Source: Nocardia sp. BMG51109
GTDB lineage: Bacteria > Actinomycetota > Actinomycetes > Mycobacteriales > Mycobacteriaceae
Assembly (NCBI RefSeq): GCF_000526215.1
Contig: NZ_JAFQ01000004.1
Span: 7,998,001 to 8,062,000 of the forward strand
DNA length: 64,000 bases
Direction of reading: 5' to 3'
The position numbers and the translations under genes were made by a program. Positions 56,642-64,000 of the stretch are shown here, one piece after another (the first letter of the stretch is position 1; each line of letters starts with the position of its first letter). The notes under the pieces were generated by a model. The model saw nothing but the letters and a program-made list of their open reading frames with translations, did no database searches and was not told where the DNA came from.

Positions 56642-58843
56642 ATGCGTGTGGGACGGATTCGCCGGGGTGCGCCGGCGCCTGCCACCGGTCGGGCCGAGGA
56701 GCGGGCGCAGCGGGCGCTCGGGGTGGCCGTGGGAGTCGGCAGCGTGCTCTGGCTCGTCACACATCGGCCGACGATCGTGCAGCAGGCCCCGATGATCGCG
56801 TCCTGGTGGACACCGCTGGTGGTCGTGTCCGTGGCGGCGGCCGGAACGGCGGCGGTCGTGGCGGCCGTATTCTTCGGCGGGCGGGCCACGAGAATTTTCG
56901 CGGGGGTCCTGGCCGTGGTCGTGCCGGCCACCATCGCCGCGCTGCCGCTGGCCGGGGACTACGGATGTTTCGAACCCACCGGCACCTGGAGTCCGCCGCT
57001 GGTCGGCTGCACGGTGGTGGCCGCCGTGGTGGCCTGGCGGCGGCGGTGGCCCGTCTACCTGGTGCTGGCCGGCCTGATCGCCGTCGCCGTAGACGTCTAT
57101 GTGGCCAGCAAAGGGGGTGTCCTCGGCACGCTCGAGAGCCTGGCGCGGACCTGGCTGATGGAGGGCTTCTTCGCCTGCACGTCGGCGGGCATCCTGCGGG
57201 CGGCGGTGCAGCTCGACGAGGCCACAACGGCGGCGGTGCGGCAGGCGGCGGTGGCGGCGACGGCCGAGGCGACCGATCGCGAGCGCGCCCGGTTCGCCGG
57301 GCTGATCCACGACAACGTGCTCTCCACCCTGCTCGACGCCGCGCGCGGCAACGATCCGGACGCGCTGTCCCGCGCGGCCGCCCGGACCCTGCGCCAGCTC
57401 GACGACACCGCCCACGACGCCGCCGACGACGTCACCGCGTGGGCCACCATCGAATCCGTGCGCGCGGCCACCGCCGCGGCCGGCGACTTCACCGTCGAGG
57501 CCGACATCGCGGCGCGGGCCGGCGCGCTGCCGCGCGAGGTGGTGACCGCGTTGAGTGCCGCCGCCGCCGAGGCGGCGCGAAACAGTATGCGGCACGCCGC
57601 GATCGACGGCCGCGCGGTCTCGCGCACGCTGGCCGTGGCGGTCGACGGGCACGGCGCTACCGTCCGGATCGCCGACGACGGAGCGGGTTTCGATCCGCGG
57701 CGGGTGGGCGCCGACCGGCTCGGCATCCGGCACAGCATCGTCGCGCGCATGCACCGCGTGCCCGGCGGCGACGCCGTCATCGACGCCCGGCCCGGCCACG
57801 GTTGCGAGGTCGTGCTGCGGTGGATGCGCGCCGAACCGGTCGCGTCCCACCTGCCCACCCTGATCAGCCTGCGCGGCCGGTCCGGGATCGTCATGCTGAT
57901 CCTGATCGAGCTGGCGATCGCGATGCTGATGCTCGGCCCGCTGACCGGCGGCGCCAACCCGGTCACCGCGATCATCGCCTACGCGCTGACCGGGGCGGCC
58001 GGCGCGGCGGTGCTCATCCCCCGCCACGATCCGCTGCCCCCGGCCGCCACCGCACTGATCGTGCTCGCGGGCCCGGCCGCCGTCGTCACCACGCAGATCG
58101 CGCCGCCGGCGCACTTCGTCCACCACGCGTCGTGGATCCTGATGGCCTACGCCTACGCGCTGGCACTACTGGTGGTGCGCGGACGCATCGGCGCCGCCTG
58201 GATCGGGGTGGCCGCGGCCCTCGGAGTCTTCGCGGGCATCGACGCCGGACCGCTGGACGGCGCGGGCGCCGCCGCCGGAATCGTTTTGGCCGTCACCGGT
58301 TTCGCCGTGTACATGCGCCCGACGCTGCGGTCGTTCCATCAGGCCCGGGCCGAAGTGGCCCGGCATGCGGGAGCGGAGGCGCGCACCGCCGCGCAGGACC
58401 GCGAACGCCGCAGCCAGCTGGCCTATCTGGACCGGACGGCGCGGCCGATGCTGGAGCGGATCGCCGCGGGCGCCGCGCTGACCGACGCCCAGCGGGCGGA
58501 ATGCTCGCTGCTGGAGGCGCAGCTGCGAGATCGGTTGCGCGCGCCGGGTTTCGCGACCGCGGAGATGGCGGAGGCGGCCCGCCGCGCACGGTCGCTGGGC
58601 GTCACCGTCACGCTGCTCGACGACGGCGGACTGGATGCGGTGCCCGGGGCGGTGCGCGACCGGGTCCTGGAGATCGCCATCGCGGCCGTGGATGCCGCGA
58701 TCGACGGCCGGATCACCGTGCGCGCCCTGCCGCCGGGCCGCGACCTGCTGGCCACCATCGTCGCGCAGTCGGAGTATCCGCAGCGCATCGAGATCGCACC
58801 GGACGGGTCGGTGCTGCCGGTCCCGGAACCCACCGTGCGGTAA
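56642..58843 (+). CDS. double-module membrane sensor histidine kinase, no adjacent regulator
   Basis: 733 aa from ATG 56642. N-terminal membrane segments (GVAVGVGSVLWLVT, TPLVVVSVAAAGTAAVVAAV, PVYLVLAGLIAVAVDVYV) precede a HisKA_3-like dimerisation helix with phospho-acceptor His in FAGLIHDNVLSTLLDAA (about residue 222). A GHKL ATPase domain follows (AAAEAARNSMRHA N-box, VRIADDGAGFDPRRVGADR G1 box). A second set of membrane helices (about 410-570) and a second kinase-like but His-poor cytoplasmic part (LEAQLRDRLRAPGFATAEMA, ARSLGVTVTLLDDGG) follow. No response regulator gene is adjacent. The second half may be a sensor or decoy domain. Function unknown. Confidence 0.8.
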   Translation: MRVGRIRRGAPAPATGRAEERAQRALGVAVGVGSVLWLVTHRPTIVQQAPMIASWWTPLVVVSVAAAGTAAVVAAVFFGGRATRIFAGVLAVVVPATIAALPLAGDYGCFEPTGTWSPPLVGCTVVAAVVAWRRRWPVYLVLAGLIAVAVDVYVASKGGVLGTLESLARTWLMEGFFACTSAGILRAAVQLDEATTAAVRQAAVAATAEATDRERARFAGLIHDNVLSTLLDAARGNDPDALSRAAARTLRQLDDTAHDAADDVTAWATIESVRAATAAAGDFTVEADIAARAGALPREVVTALSAAAAEAARNSMRHAAIDGRAVSRTLAVAVDGHGATVRIADDGAGFDPRRVGADRLGIRHSIVARMHRVPGGDAVIDARPGHGCEVVLRWMRAEPVASHLPTLISLRGRSGIVMLILIELAIAMLMLGPLTGGANPVTAIIAYALTGAAGAAVLIPRHDPLPPAATALIVLAGPAAVVTTQIAPPAHFVHHASWILMAYAYALALLVVRGRIGAAWIGVAAALGVFAGIDAGPLDGAGAAAGIVLAVTGFAVYMRPTLRSFHQARAEVARHAGAEARTAAQDRERRSQLAYLDRTARPMLERIAAGAALTDAQRAECSLLEAQLRDRLRAPGFATAEMAEAARRARSLGVTVTLLDDGGLDAVPGAVRDRVLEIAIAAVDAAIDGRITVRALPPGRDLLATIVAQSEYPQRIEIAPDGSVLPVPEPTVR

Positions 58844-58884
58844 CACTGCCGACAGGCCCGCACAAGTCCTGGTCGTCCGGGGAT

Positions 58885-59021
58885 GTTCTCGGTCGCAGTG
58901 TCGGGACATGCTCTCGGTCGCAGCGCCCGGACACGCTCTTCGGCCCAGCGTCCAGCAACACACTCGAGCCCGACGTCCGGCAAACACACTCGAACCCCAG
59001 CATCCGGACACGTACTCGACA
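58885..59021 (+). repeat. degenerate tandem repeats of about 26 bp
   Basis: About five and a half units beginning -TCTCGGTCGCAG, -TCTCGGTCGCAG, -TCTTCGGCCCAG, -ACTCGAGCCCGA, -ACTCGAACCCCAG and -ACTCGACACC, each followed by G-TCCGG-ACACG or a variant. They run directly into the palindromic element at 59022. This forms most of the first half of the 487-bp non-coding stretch 58844-59330. Confidence 0.6.
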
Positions 59022-59104
59022 CCCCGTCGTTCCGGCGTGCTCTCGGCCGGGATCCATCGTCGGTTGCGGAGGATTCCGGCCACAAGCACGCCGGAACGAC
59101 GGGG
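59022..59104. repeat. long extragenic palindrome, copy 2
   Basis: Arms 59022-59055 and 59071-59104 (34 bp each, about four mismatches) flank a 15-bp loop. The left arm begins CCCCGTCGTTCCGGCGTGCT and continues TCGGCCGGGATCC, the same order of blocks as copy 1 at 43005. REP/MITE-like. Confidence 0.7.
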
Positions 59105-59125
59105 TGAAGTGGGCCGGTGTCCCGT

Positions 59126-59179
59126 AACGCAACGGATGCGTTGGGTAACACGATCGAAATTGTATACCGGATACGATTT
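59126..59179 (+). promoter_or_regulatory. inverted repeats upstream of the ABC importer operon
   Basis: AACGCA (59126-59131) and TGCGTT (59137-59142) are perfect complements. AAATTGTAT (59157-59165) and ATACGATTT (59171-59179) are complements with one mismatch. The second block is AT-rich against a GC-rich background and about 150 bp upstream of the operon's first start codon. Promoter/operator function is likely but unproven. A CACGG-GAT-CCGTG hairpin at 59265-59277 lies in the leader. Confidence 0.4.
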
Positions 59180-59330
59180 GGCCATCGGGTGGTTCCGCCG
59201 GTCAACCCGGGGCGGGACCGCCCACCGCAGTGCCCTTACCGCGTCACCCAGCGCGCAGTGGCGGCACGGGATCCGTGGGCGCGGAAGCCTTCTCGCGCAA
59301 CGGGTAAGCATCTATCGATCCGGAGCCCCT

Positions 59331-60911
59331 GTGAAGAAACTCCTCGTCTGCGCATCGACGCTGTGCCTTCTCCTCGCCGGCACCGGATGCGGGGCCGACA
59401 CACCCGCCGACCAGGTCACGGTCGGGCTGGCGACGTTCTCGGCCGAACAGGTCGATCCGTCGCTGGACCAGACCGCCGGGCTGAACTACAGCGGGCCGAT
59501 GTTCGACTGGCTCATCGGCGCCACACCCGACGGCGCCCTGTCCCCCGCGACCGGCGCGCTGGAGAGCTGGACGCCCGACGCCGACGCCACCACCTGGACG
59601 CTGCGGCTGCGACCGGGCATGACCTGGCACGACGGCAGCCCGGTGACGGCGCGGGACGTCGCGTTCACGCTGCGGCACTTCACCGCGCCGGAGGCGATCT
59701 GCAGCAGCTGCGTGGCACTGCGCAGCGCCATCCGCGACATCGCCGTCACCGATCCGCGGACCACGGTGCTCACCCTCACCGATCCGACCGTCACCCTGCC
59801 CAGCACGCTCGGCCCGATCGAGGGCGATATCAAACTGCTCCCCGAGAACTACTACAACACGGTGGGCGCCAAGGGATTCAGCGAACACCCGATCGGCAGC
59901 GGCCCGTGGAAATTCGCCGGCAAGCGGGCCGGGGAGTCCATCACCTTCGAACGCAACGACCGGTACTGGGACCGGGCGCGCGTCCCCGGATTCCGTCTGC
60001 TGTCGGTGCAACTGGTCCCCGACCTGACGGCGCGCACGCTGATGATCGGCGACGGCAGCCTGGACGTGGCCGCCGTCGATCCGAACGACGTCCCGCCGTT
60101 GCGCGCCGACGGGACGACCATCCACTCCGTCGAGGACGTCGGCTACACCGCGCTGATGTTCTTCCGCGCCCAGGACCCGCAGTTCCTCACCGGGAACCGG
60201 GATTTCCGTGCCGCACTTGCCCATTCGGTGGACTGGGACACGGTGATCGAGAGCTTCTATCCCGAGGGCGTCGGCAAGCGGCATACCGGCGGCGCCGTCC
60301 CGTTCGCGTCCACCACCAGCGGCGCCCGGGCCGATCTCGCGCCCTACCGCTACGACCCCGAGGCGGCGCGGCGGGAACTGCGGGCCGCCGGATACGCGGG
60401 ACAGCAGCTCACCCTGTACAACTACTCGTTCAACCTGAATCCGGAGCAGCCCACGGTCAACGAGGTGATCGCCGGGTACTGGCGTGCGCTGGGCATCACC
60501 GTGAAACTGGTGCCGGTCGACTGGGGCACCATCCGGCAGTGGCAGCTCCAGGATCCGCCCGCCTTCGATCCGCCGGCGGCGGCCGGGGTGCAGGCGCCGT
60601 CCACCCGCCCGTCGGTGCTGAACAACATGCGCACGTTCATGCTCAGCCATCGCGACGGCGGCTCCATCGACGCCTATCCGAATCCGGACTGGATCGGCAC
60701 GCAGTTCCGGCAGATCTCGTCGATCGTCGACGAGGGCGCGCGCGACACCCGGCTGCGCGAGCTCAACCGCAAGCTCTACGACGACTACTGGTCGATCCCG
60801 ATCGCGGAGACCTCGCTGCCGTTCGCCGTCGGCGACCGGGTGTCGTCCTGGACGCCCACCAACGGCTCACCCAACGATCTCGCCTACGAAACCCTCACTC
60901 CCGCCGGTTGA
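59331..60911 (+). CDS. peptide/nickel-type ABC substrate-binding lipoprotein (family 5)
   Basis: 526 aa. The signal KKLLVCASTLCLLLAGTGCG ends in a lipobox with Cys at about residue 20. The family-5 pattern is clear: TWTLRLRPGMTWHDGSPVTA, RDVAFTLRHF, PIGSGPWKF, FERNDRYWDRARVPGF and the late ELNRKLYDDYWSIPIAETSL. The protein captures an oligopeptide or related ligand for the ABC importer encoded downstream; the ligand cannot be named. GTG 59331 with GGAG upstream. A short ORF (60942) separates it from the ATPase genes. Confidence 0.93.
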   Translation: MKKLLVCASTLCLLLAGTGCGADTPADQVTVGLATFSAEQVDPSLDQTAGLNYSGPMFDWLIGATPDGALSPATGALESWTPDADATTWTLRLRPGMTWHDGSPVTARDVAFTLRHFTAPEAICSSCVALRSAIRDIAVTDPRTTVLTLTDPTVTLPSTLGPIEGDIKLLPENYYNTVGAKGFSEHPIGSGPWKFAGKRAGESITFERNDRYWDRARVPGFRLLSVQLVPDLTARTLMIGDGSLDVAAVDPNDVPPLRADGTTIHSVEDVGYTALMFFRAQDPQFLTGNRDFRAALAHSVDWDTVIESFYPEGVGKRHTGGAVPFASTTSGARADLAPYRYDPEAARRELRAAGYAGQQLTLYNYSFNLNPEQPTVNEVIAGYWRALGITVKLVPVDWGTIRQWQLQDPPAFDPPAAAGVQAPSTRPSVLNNMRTFMLSHRDGGSIDAYPNPDWIGTQFRQISSIVDEGARDTRLRELNRKLYDDYWSIPIAETSLPFAVGDRVSSWTPTNGSPNDLAYETLTPAG

Positions 60912-60941
60912 TCCGGCCGATCTCCTCCCACAGGACATATC

Positions 60942-61085
60942 ATGACAAGCACACCCCGTTCCCGTCGCGCGACCGGCGGCACCGTAGAACGACGCGCACC
61001 CGATGCCGTGCCGACCGGCCACCGGTCGCCGGCGAAGACGACAGCCGGTGACCGGTTCCGGACGAGCACGGCGGCGGAGCGCTGA
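60942..61085 (+). CDS. 47-aa basic small ORF inside the ABC importer operon
   Basis: ATG 60942 is preceded by CAGGA, and the stop TGA overlaps the next gene's ATG as TGATG (61083-61087). The product is Arg/Thr-rich (it begins MTSTPRSRRATGGTVERRAP and ends TSTAAER) with no membrane segment and no cysteine. The precise coupling to the ATPase gene argues for translation, but coding character cannot be proved from one genome. It could be a leader ORF that sets translation of the ATPase gene. Confidence 0.4.
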   Translation: MTSTPRSRRATGGTVERRAPDAVPTGHRSPAKTTAGDRFRTSTAAER

Positions 61086-62086
61086 TGGCCGCCGAGCAGG
61101 ACACACCGGTCCTCGAGGTGTCGGATCTGCGCACCGAGGTCCGCTCCCGGACCGCGCGCGGAACGGCCGTCGACGGTATCAGCTTCACCGTGCATCGCGG
61201 CGAAACCCTGGGCCTGATGGGCGAATCCGGATCGGGCAAGACCCTGGCCGCGCTGTCGGTCATCGGGCTGTGCCCGCAGCCGGCCGCCGGAATCGTCGGC
61301 GGCAGTGTGCGATTGAACGGATCCGAGCTGGTCGGCATGCCGCGGAAACAACTGAACCGGCTGCGCGGCAACGAAATAGCGATGATCTTCCAAGATCCAC
61401 TGACCGCACTGCATCCGGCCCTGACGGTGGGCACCCAACTGGCCCGGGTGTTGCGCACCAAGGCCGGGCTCCGCACCGCGGACGTGCACCGGCGTCAACG
61501 GGAGCTGTTGCGCGAGTTGCAGATTCCCGATCCGGAGCAGAAGCTGCGCGCGTATCCGCATCAGCTCAGCGGCGGGACCCGCCAGCGCATCGTGGGCGCG
61601 ATCGCGCTGGCGGCCGCACCGCGGCTGCTCATCGCCGACGAGCCGACCACCTCGCTGGACGTCACGGTGCAGGCCGCCTATCTGGCCATGCTCCGCGCCC
61701 AGCAGCGCCGGCGCGGGCTGGCGATGCTGTTCATCACCCACGACTTCGGTGTCGCGGCGCGGATCTGCGACCGCATCGCCGTGATGTATCGCGGGCAGAT
61801 CGTGGAGGAGGACACCGTGGGCAACCTCCTGACCGCCCCGGACCACCCCTACTCGCGGGCGCTGCTGGATTCGGCCGATCAGGTCGCCGACCGCGACGGG
61901 CCCGGCCTCACCACCATCCCGGGGGAGCCGCCCTCGGTGTTCGCCCGGCAGAGCGGATGCCGCTTCGCCGAGCGCTGCCCGGCCGCCGAGTCCCGCTGCG
62001 TGCGACACGAACCACCGGTCGTGCCGAAGCGCTCCGGATCCGGGTACACCCGCTGCTGGTTGGGAGCCGACGATGACAACGCCTGA
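61085..62086 (+). CDS. dppD: oligopeptide ABC transporter ATP-binding protein (DppD-like)
   Basis: 333 aa. Walker A is GLMGESGSGKTLAALSVIG, the signature is HQLSGGTRQRIVGAIALA (with T at a position usually M or E) and Walker B is LLIADEPTTSLDV. The C-terminal oligopeptide-type extension carries the cysteines GCRFAERCPAAESRCVRHEP, which bind an iron-sulfur cluster in some relatives. It energises peptide-type import. The start ATG overlaps the small ORF's stop, and its end overlaps the second ATPase gene by 14 bp. Confidence 0.93.
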   Translation: MAAEQDTPVLEVSDLRTEVRSRTARGTAVDGISFTVHRGETLGLMGESGSGKTLAALSVIGLCPQPAAGIVGGSVRLNGSELVGMPRKQLNRLRGNEIAMIFQDPLTALHPALTVGTQLARVLRTKAGLRTADVHRRQRELLRELQIPDPEQKLRAYPHQLSGGTRQRIVGAIALAAAPRLLIADEPTTSLDVTVQAAYLAMLRAQQRRRGLAMLFITHDFGVAARICDRIAVMYRGQIVEEDTVGNLLTAPDHPYSRALLDSADQVADRDGPGLTTIPGEPPSVFARQSGCRFAERCPAAESRCVRHEPPVVPKRSGSGYTRCWLGADDDNA

Positions 62087-63098
62087 CAGCTCACCCGAAG
62101 CGCTGATTCGCCTTGCGGGGGTGTCGAAGTCGTACCGATCGCACCGCCGCGGCCCGGTCGCCGCCGCGACGACGACCGTCCTGCGCGATATCGATCTGAC
62201 CATCCACCGGCGCGGATCCCTCGGCATCGTCGGCGAATCCGGCTGCGGCAAGTCGACCCTGTCGCGGCTGATCCTCGGCCTGGAGCCACCGACCGGCGGC
62301 ACCGTGCACTTCCGCGACCGCGACCTGCGCACCCTGCGGCGCGGCGACCGCAAGAGCTTCCGCCGGGCGGTGCAGGCCGTCTTCCAGGATCCGATGAGCG
62401 CGATCAACCCGAAGATGCGCATCGGCGACTTCATCGCCGAACCCGCCGTGATCGGCGGCCTGGTGACCCGCCGGACCCAGCACGACCTGGTGACCCGGCT
62501 ACTGGCCGCCGTCGGCCTGTCCCAGCGGGACCCGAATGCCTACGCGCACGAGTTCAGTGGCGGTCAGCGGCAACGGATCTCGATCGCCCGGGCCCTGTCG
62601 TCCGAGCCGGCGCTGATCGTGATGGACGAGCCGGTCTCCGCGCTGGACGTCTCCATCCGGGCGCAGATCCTCAACCTGCTGCGGGACATCCAGCACAGCC
62701 GCGACATCGGGTTCGTGATCGTCTCGCACGATCTCGACTCGATCCGGCTCCTGTGCGATTCGGTGATCGTGATGTATCTCGGCAGGATCGTCGAATCCGG
62801 TTCCGCGGCAGCGGTACTGCGCAACCCGGTGCATCCGTACACGCGGGCGCTGCTGGCGGCCGAACCCGAGGTCCGCGCCGCGCCCACCGAATCGGAACCG
62901 CTGCACGGCGATCCGCCGTCGATGACCGATCGCCCGTCCGGGTGCGCCTTCCACACCCGATGCCCGTACCGCGCGCGGTTGGCCGCGGCCGACGCCGGGC
63001 GCTGCGCATCCGACGAACCGGCGGTCCATCGTCTCGGCGGCTCGGAGGTGGCCTGCCATTTCGCCCGCGATCTTGCCGCCGGGGCGGTCCCGTGCTGA
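62073..63098 (+). CDS. dppF: oligopeptide ABC transporter ATP-binding protein (DppF-like)
   Basis: 341 aa. Walker A is LGIVGESGCGKSTLSRLILG, the signature motif is HEFSGGQRQRISIARALS and Walker B is LIVMDEPVSALDVSIRA. The C-terminal oligo_HPY-like extension has GCAFHTRCPYRARLAAADAG, again with spaced cysteines. It pairs with the upstream ATPase to form the heterodimeric engine. It overlaps the upstream gene by 14 bp and the downstream permease gene by 7 bp, so the three are tightly coupled. Confidence 0.93.
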   Translation: MTTPDSSPEALIRLAGVSKSYRSHRRGPVAAATTTVLRDIDLTIHRRGSLGIVGESGCGKSTLSRLILGLEPPTGGTVHFRDRDLRTLRRGDRKSFRRAVQAVFQDPMSAINPKMRIGDFIAEPAVIGGLVTRRTQHDLVTRLLAAVGLSQRDPNAYAHEFSGGQRQRISIARALSSEPALIVMDEPVSALDVSIRAQILNLLRDIQHSRDIGFVIVSHDLDSIRLLCDSVIVMYLGRIVESGSAAAVLRNPVHPYTRALLAAEPEVRAAPTESEPLHGDPPSMTDRPSGCAFHTRCPYRARLAAADAGRCASDEPAVHRLGGSEVACHFARDLAAGAVPC

Positions 63099-64000
63099 CC
63101 GCGCTGGCCGGTCGGCTCGCCCGCTGCGCGCTGACGATGCTGCTACTCCTGGCGGCGGTCTTCGTCGTGGCCCGGCTCACCGGCAATCCCGTGGATCTGA
63201 TGTTGCCGCCCAACGCCTCCGAGGCCGACCGGCGGGCGATGACCGCGGCGCTGGGGCTGGACCGGCCGCTCGTCGAGCAGTTCGTCACCTATCTGGGCGA
63301 CATCGTCACCGGCGACTTCGGCACCTCGATCAAATATCATGCGCCGGTCACCGATCTGGTGCTGCCGAAGCTCGGCGATTCGCTGCTGCTGGCGGGCGCG
63401 GCGACCCTGGTCGCGCTGCTGGTCAGCGTGCCGATGGGGATCTACGCGGCCTACTACCGCGGCCGCGCCGTCGACCGCGGGGTCATGATCGTCTCGCTGT
63501 TCGGCCAGTCGCTGCCCACCTTCGTCACCGGCATCCTGTCGATCCTGGTCTTCGCGGTGAGCCTGCACTGGCTGCCGGCCACCACGCGCAGCGGCGACTG
63601 GACCGGCTGGGTGCTGCCCGCGGTCACGCTCGCGTACTTCATCAGCGCCGGCATCGTCCGGCTGTTGCGCACGAACATGATCGACAGCCTGGCCTCCGAT
63701 CACGTGCAGTTCGCGCGGGCGATGGGGGCGAGCGAGTCCTATATCCTCTGGCGTCACTGCCTGACCAGTGCCGCTCCCCCGGTGATCACCTATCTCGGGG
63801 TGATGTACGGCGTGCTGCTCGGTTCGTCGGTGGCCACCGAGGTCATCTTCAACTTCCCCGGTATCGGGCGGATGGCCTACGACGCGACGACCTCCCGGGA
63901 TTTCCCGCTGCTGCAGTTCATCACCGTGGTCTGGGCGGGCGTGATCGTCGCGATCAACCTTGTGGCCGAGGTGGTTTCGCTGCTCCTCGATCCGAAACAA
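63092..64000 (+). CDS. dppB: oligopeptide ABC transporter permease (DppB-like), C-terminus at window edge
   Basis: 303 codons visible; the gene may end just past the edge (the last residues SLLLDPKQ are near the usual C-terminus). Membrane segments include MLLLLAAVFVVARLTGNP, LLLAGAATLVALLVSVPMGI, MIVSLFGQSLPTFVTGILSI and VTLAYFISAGIVRLL. The ATPase-contact EAA loop is FARAMGASESYILWRHCL. ETHER GDFGTSIKY is the conserved periplasmic sequence. The start is GTG 63092. The second permease (DppC) would be expected beyond the window. The order SBP-ATPase-ATPase-permease differs from the usual SBP-B-C-D-F. Confidence 0.9.
   Translation, partial: MLTALAGRLARCALTMLLLLAAVFVVARLTGNPVDLMLPPNASEADRRAMTAALGLDRPLVEQFVTYLGDIVTGDFGTSIKYHAPVTDLVLPKLGDSLLLAGAATLVALLVSVPMGIYAAYYRGRAVDRGVMIVSLFGQSLPTFVTGILSILVFAVSLHWLPATTRSGDWTGWVLPAVTLAYFISAGIVRLLRTNMIDSLASDHVQFARAMGASESYILWRHCLTSAAPPVITYLGVMYGVLLGSSVATEVIFNFPGIGRMAYDATTSRDFPLLQFITVVWAGVIVAINLVAEVVSLLLDPKQ

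Overview
The window is high-GC actinobacterial DNA. It has many GTG and TTG starts, frequent 4-base start/stop overlaps, and families typical of Mycobacteriales. Gene order around rimP-nusA-ylxR-infB-rbfA-DHH-dinF, proS, the EfpA-like pump next to the CysG-type methyltransferase, cobB/cobO/chelatase, GNAT-mqo-hydrolase, and cobQ/map closely follows the Mycobacterium tuberculosis Rv2836c-Rv2861c block as I remember it. Much extra material is interspersed. A Nocardia or close relative is the best guess; this is inference from family content and synteny, not from a marker gene.

Layout. 1-1487: a truncated DUF692 (MNIO) enzyme gene overlapping a membrane protein with a Gly-rich, single-Cys tail. 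1647-4192: metallophosphoesterase and a DinF-type MATE pump. 4311-5065: a Phd/VapC toxin-antitoxin module on the opposite strand. 5070-12217: the translation and ribosome-maturation operon, read leftward. 12481-13654: a pair of small ferritin-like proteins. 13685-14292: a VapBC module, then proS. 16238-19525: yaaA, a membrane-anchored substrate-binding-like protein, an ankyrin protein and a broken SMP-30-like gene. 19455-22462: EfpA-like exporter and CysG-like methyltransferase. 22853-29898: mixed oxidoreductase, secreted hydrolase, DoxX-like, phosphotransferase and DUF2293 genes.

30036-38273 holds cobalamin genes (cobE-like, cobB, cobO, chelatase) interleaved with a sirtuin, a DUF4185 protein, an EthD-like protein and an Rv1733c-like membrane protein. 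38891-43612 is an EI24 protein and two transporter/regulator or redox/regulator sets (MarR with a Bcr-type MFS; HxlR with an NAD(P)H-binding protein), followed by extragenic repeats and a GNAT. 43634-51654: mqo, two hydrolase-type genes, cobQ, map and a flavin oxidoreductase pair. 51688-53906 is an accessory islet of uncharacterised genes with visibly lower GC at its right end. 54032-58843: aldo/keto reductase, DUF2255, a lipoprotein and a double-module sensor kinase. 58885-59179 is repeat-rich. From 59331 to the edge there is a peptide-type ABC importer operon, including a 47-codon ORF.

How it fits together. The leftward 12217-5070 genes serve 30S maturation, initiation, transcription elongation and small-RNA or cyclic-dinucleotide turnover. 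The cobalamin genes (methyltransferase, cobE-like, cobB, cobO, chelatase subunit, cobQ) are spread over about 28 kb in at least four transcription units, and I see no B12 riboswitch in front of them. At least nine genes have a TANNNT hexamer 6-7 nt before the start codon, the pattern expected of leaderless mRNAs. Two copies of a long extragenic palindrome (43005-43075 and 59022-59104) lie beside degenerate tandem repeats. The most interesting candidate system is the DUF692/TIGR04222-type pair at the left edge, a possible MNIO-dependent cysteine-modification system with a membrane-tethered substrate. No tRNA, rRNA, IS element, prophage or CRISPR array was recognised.
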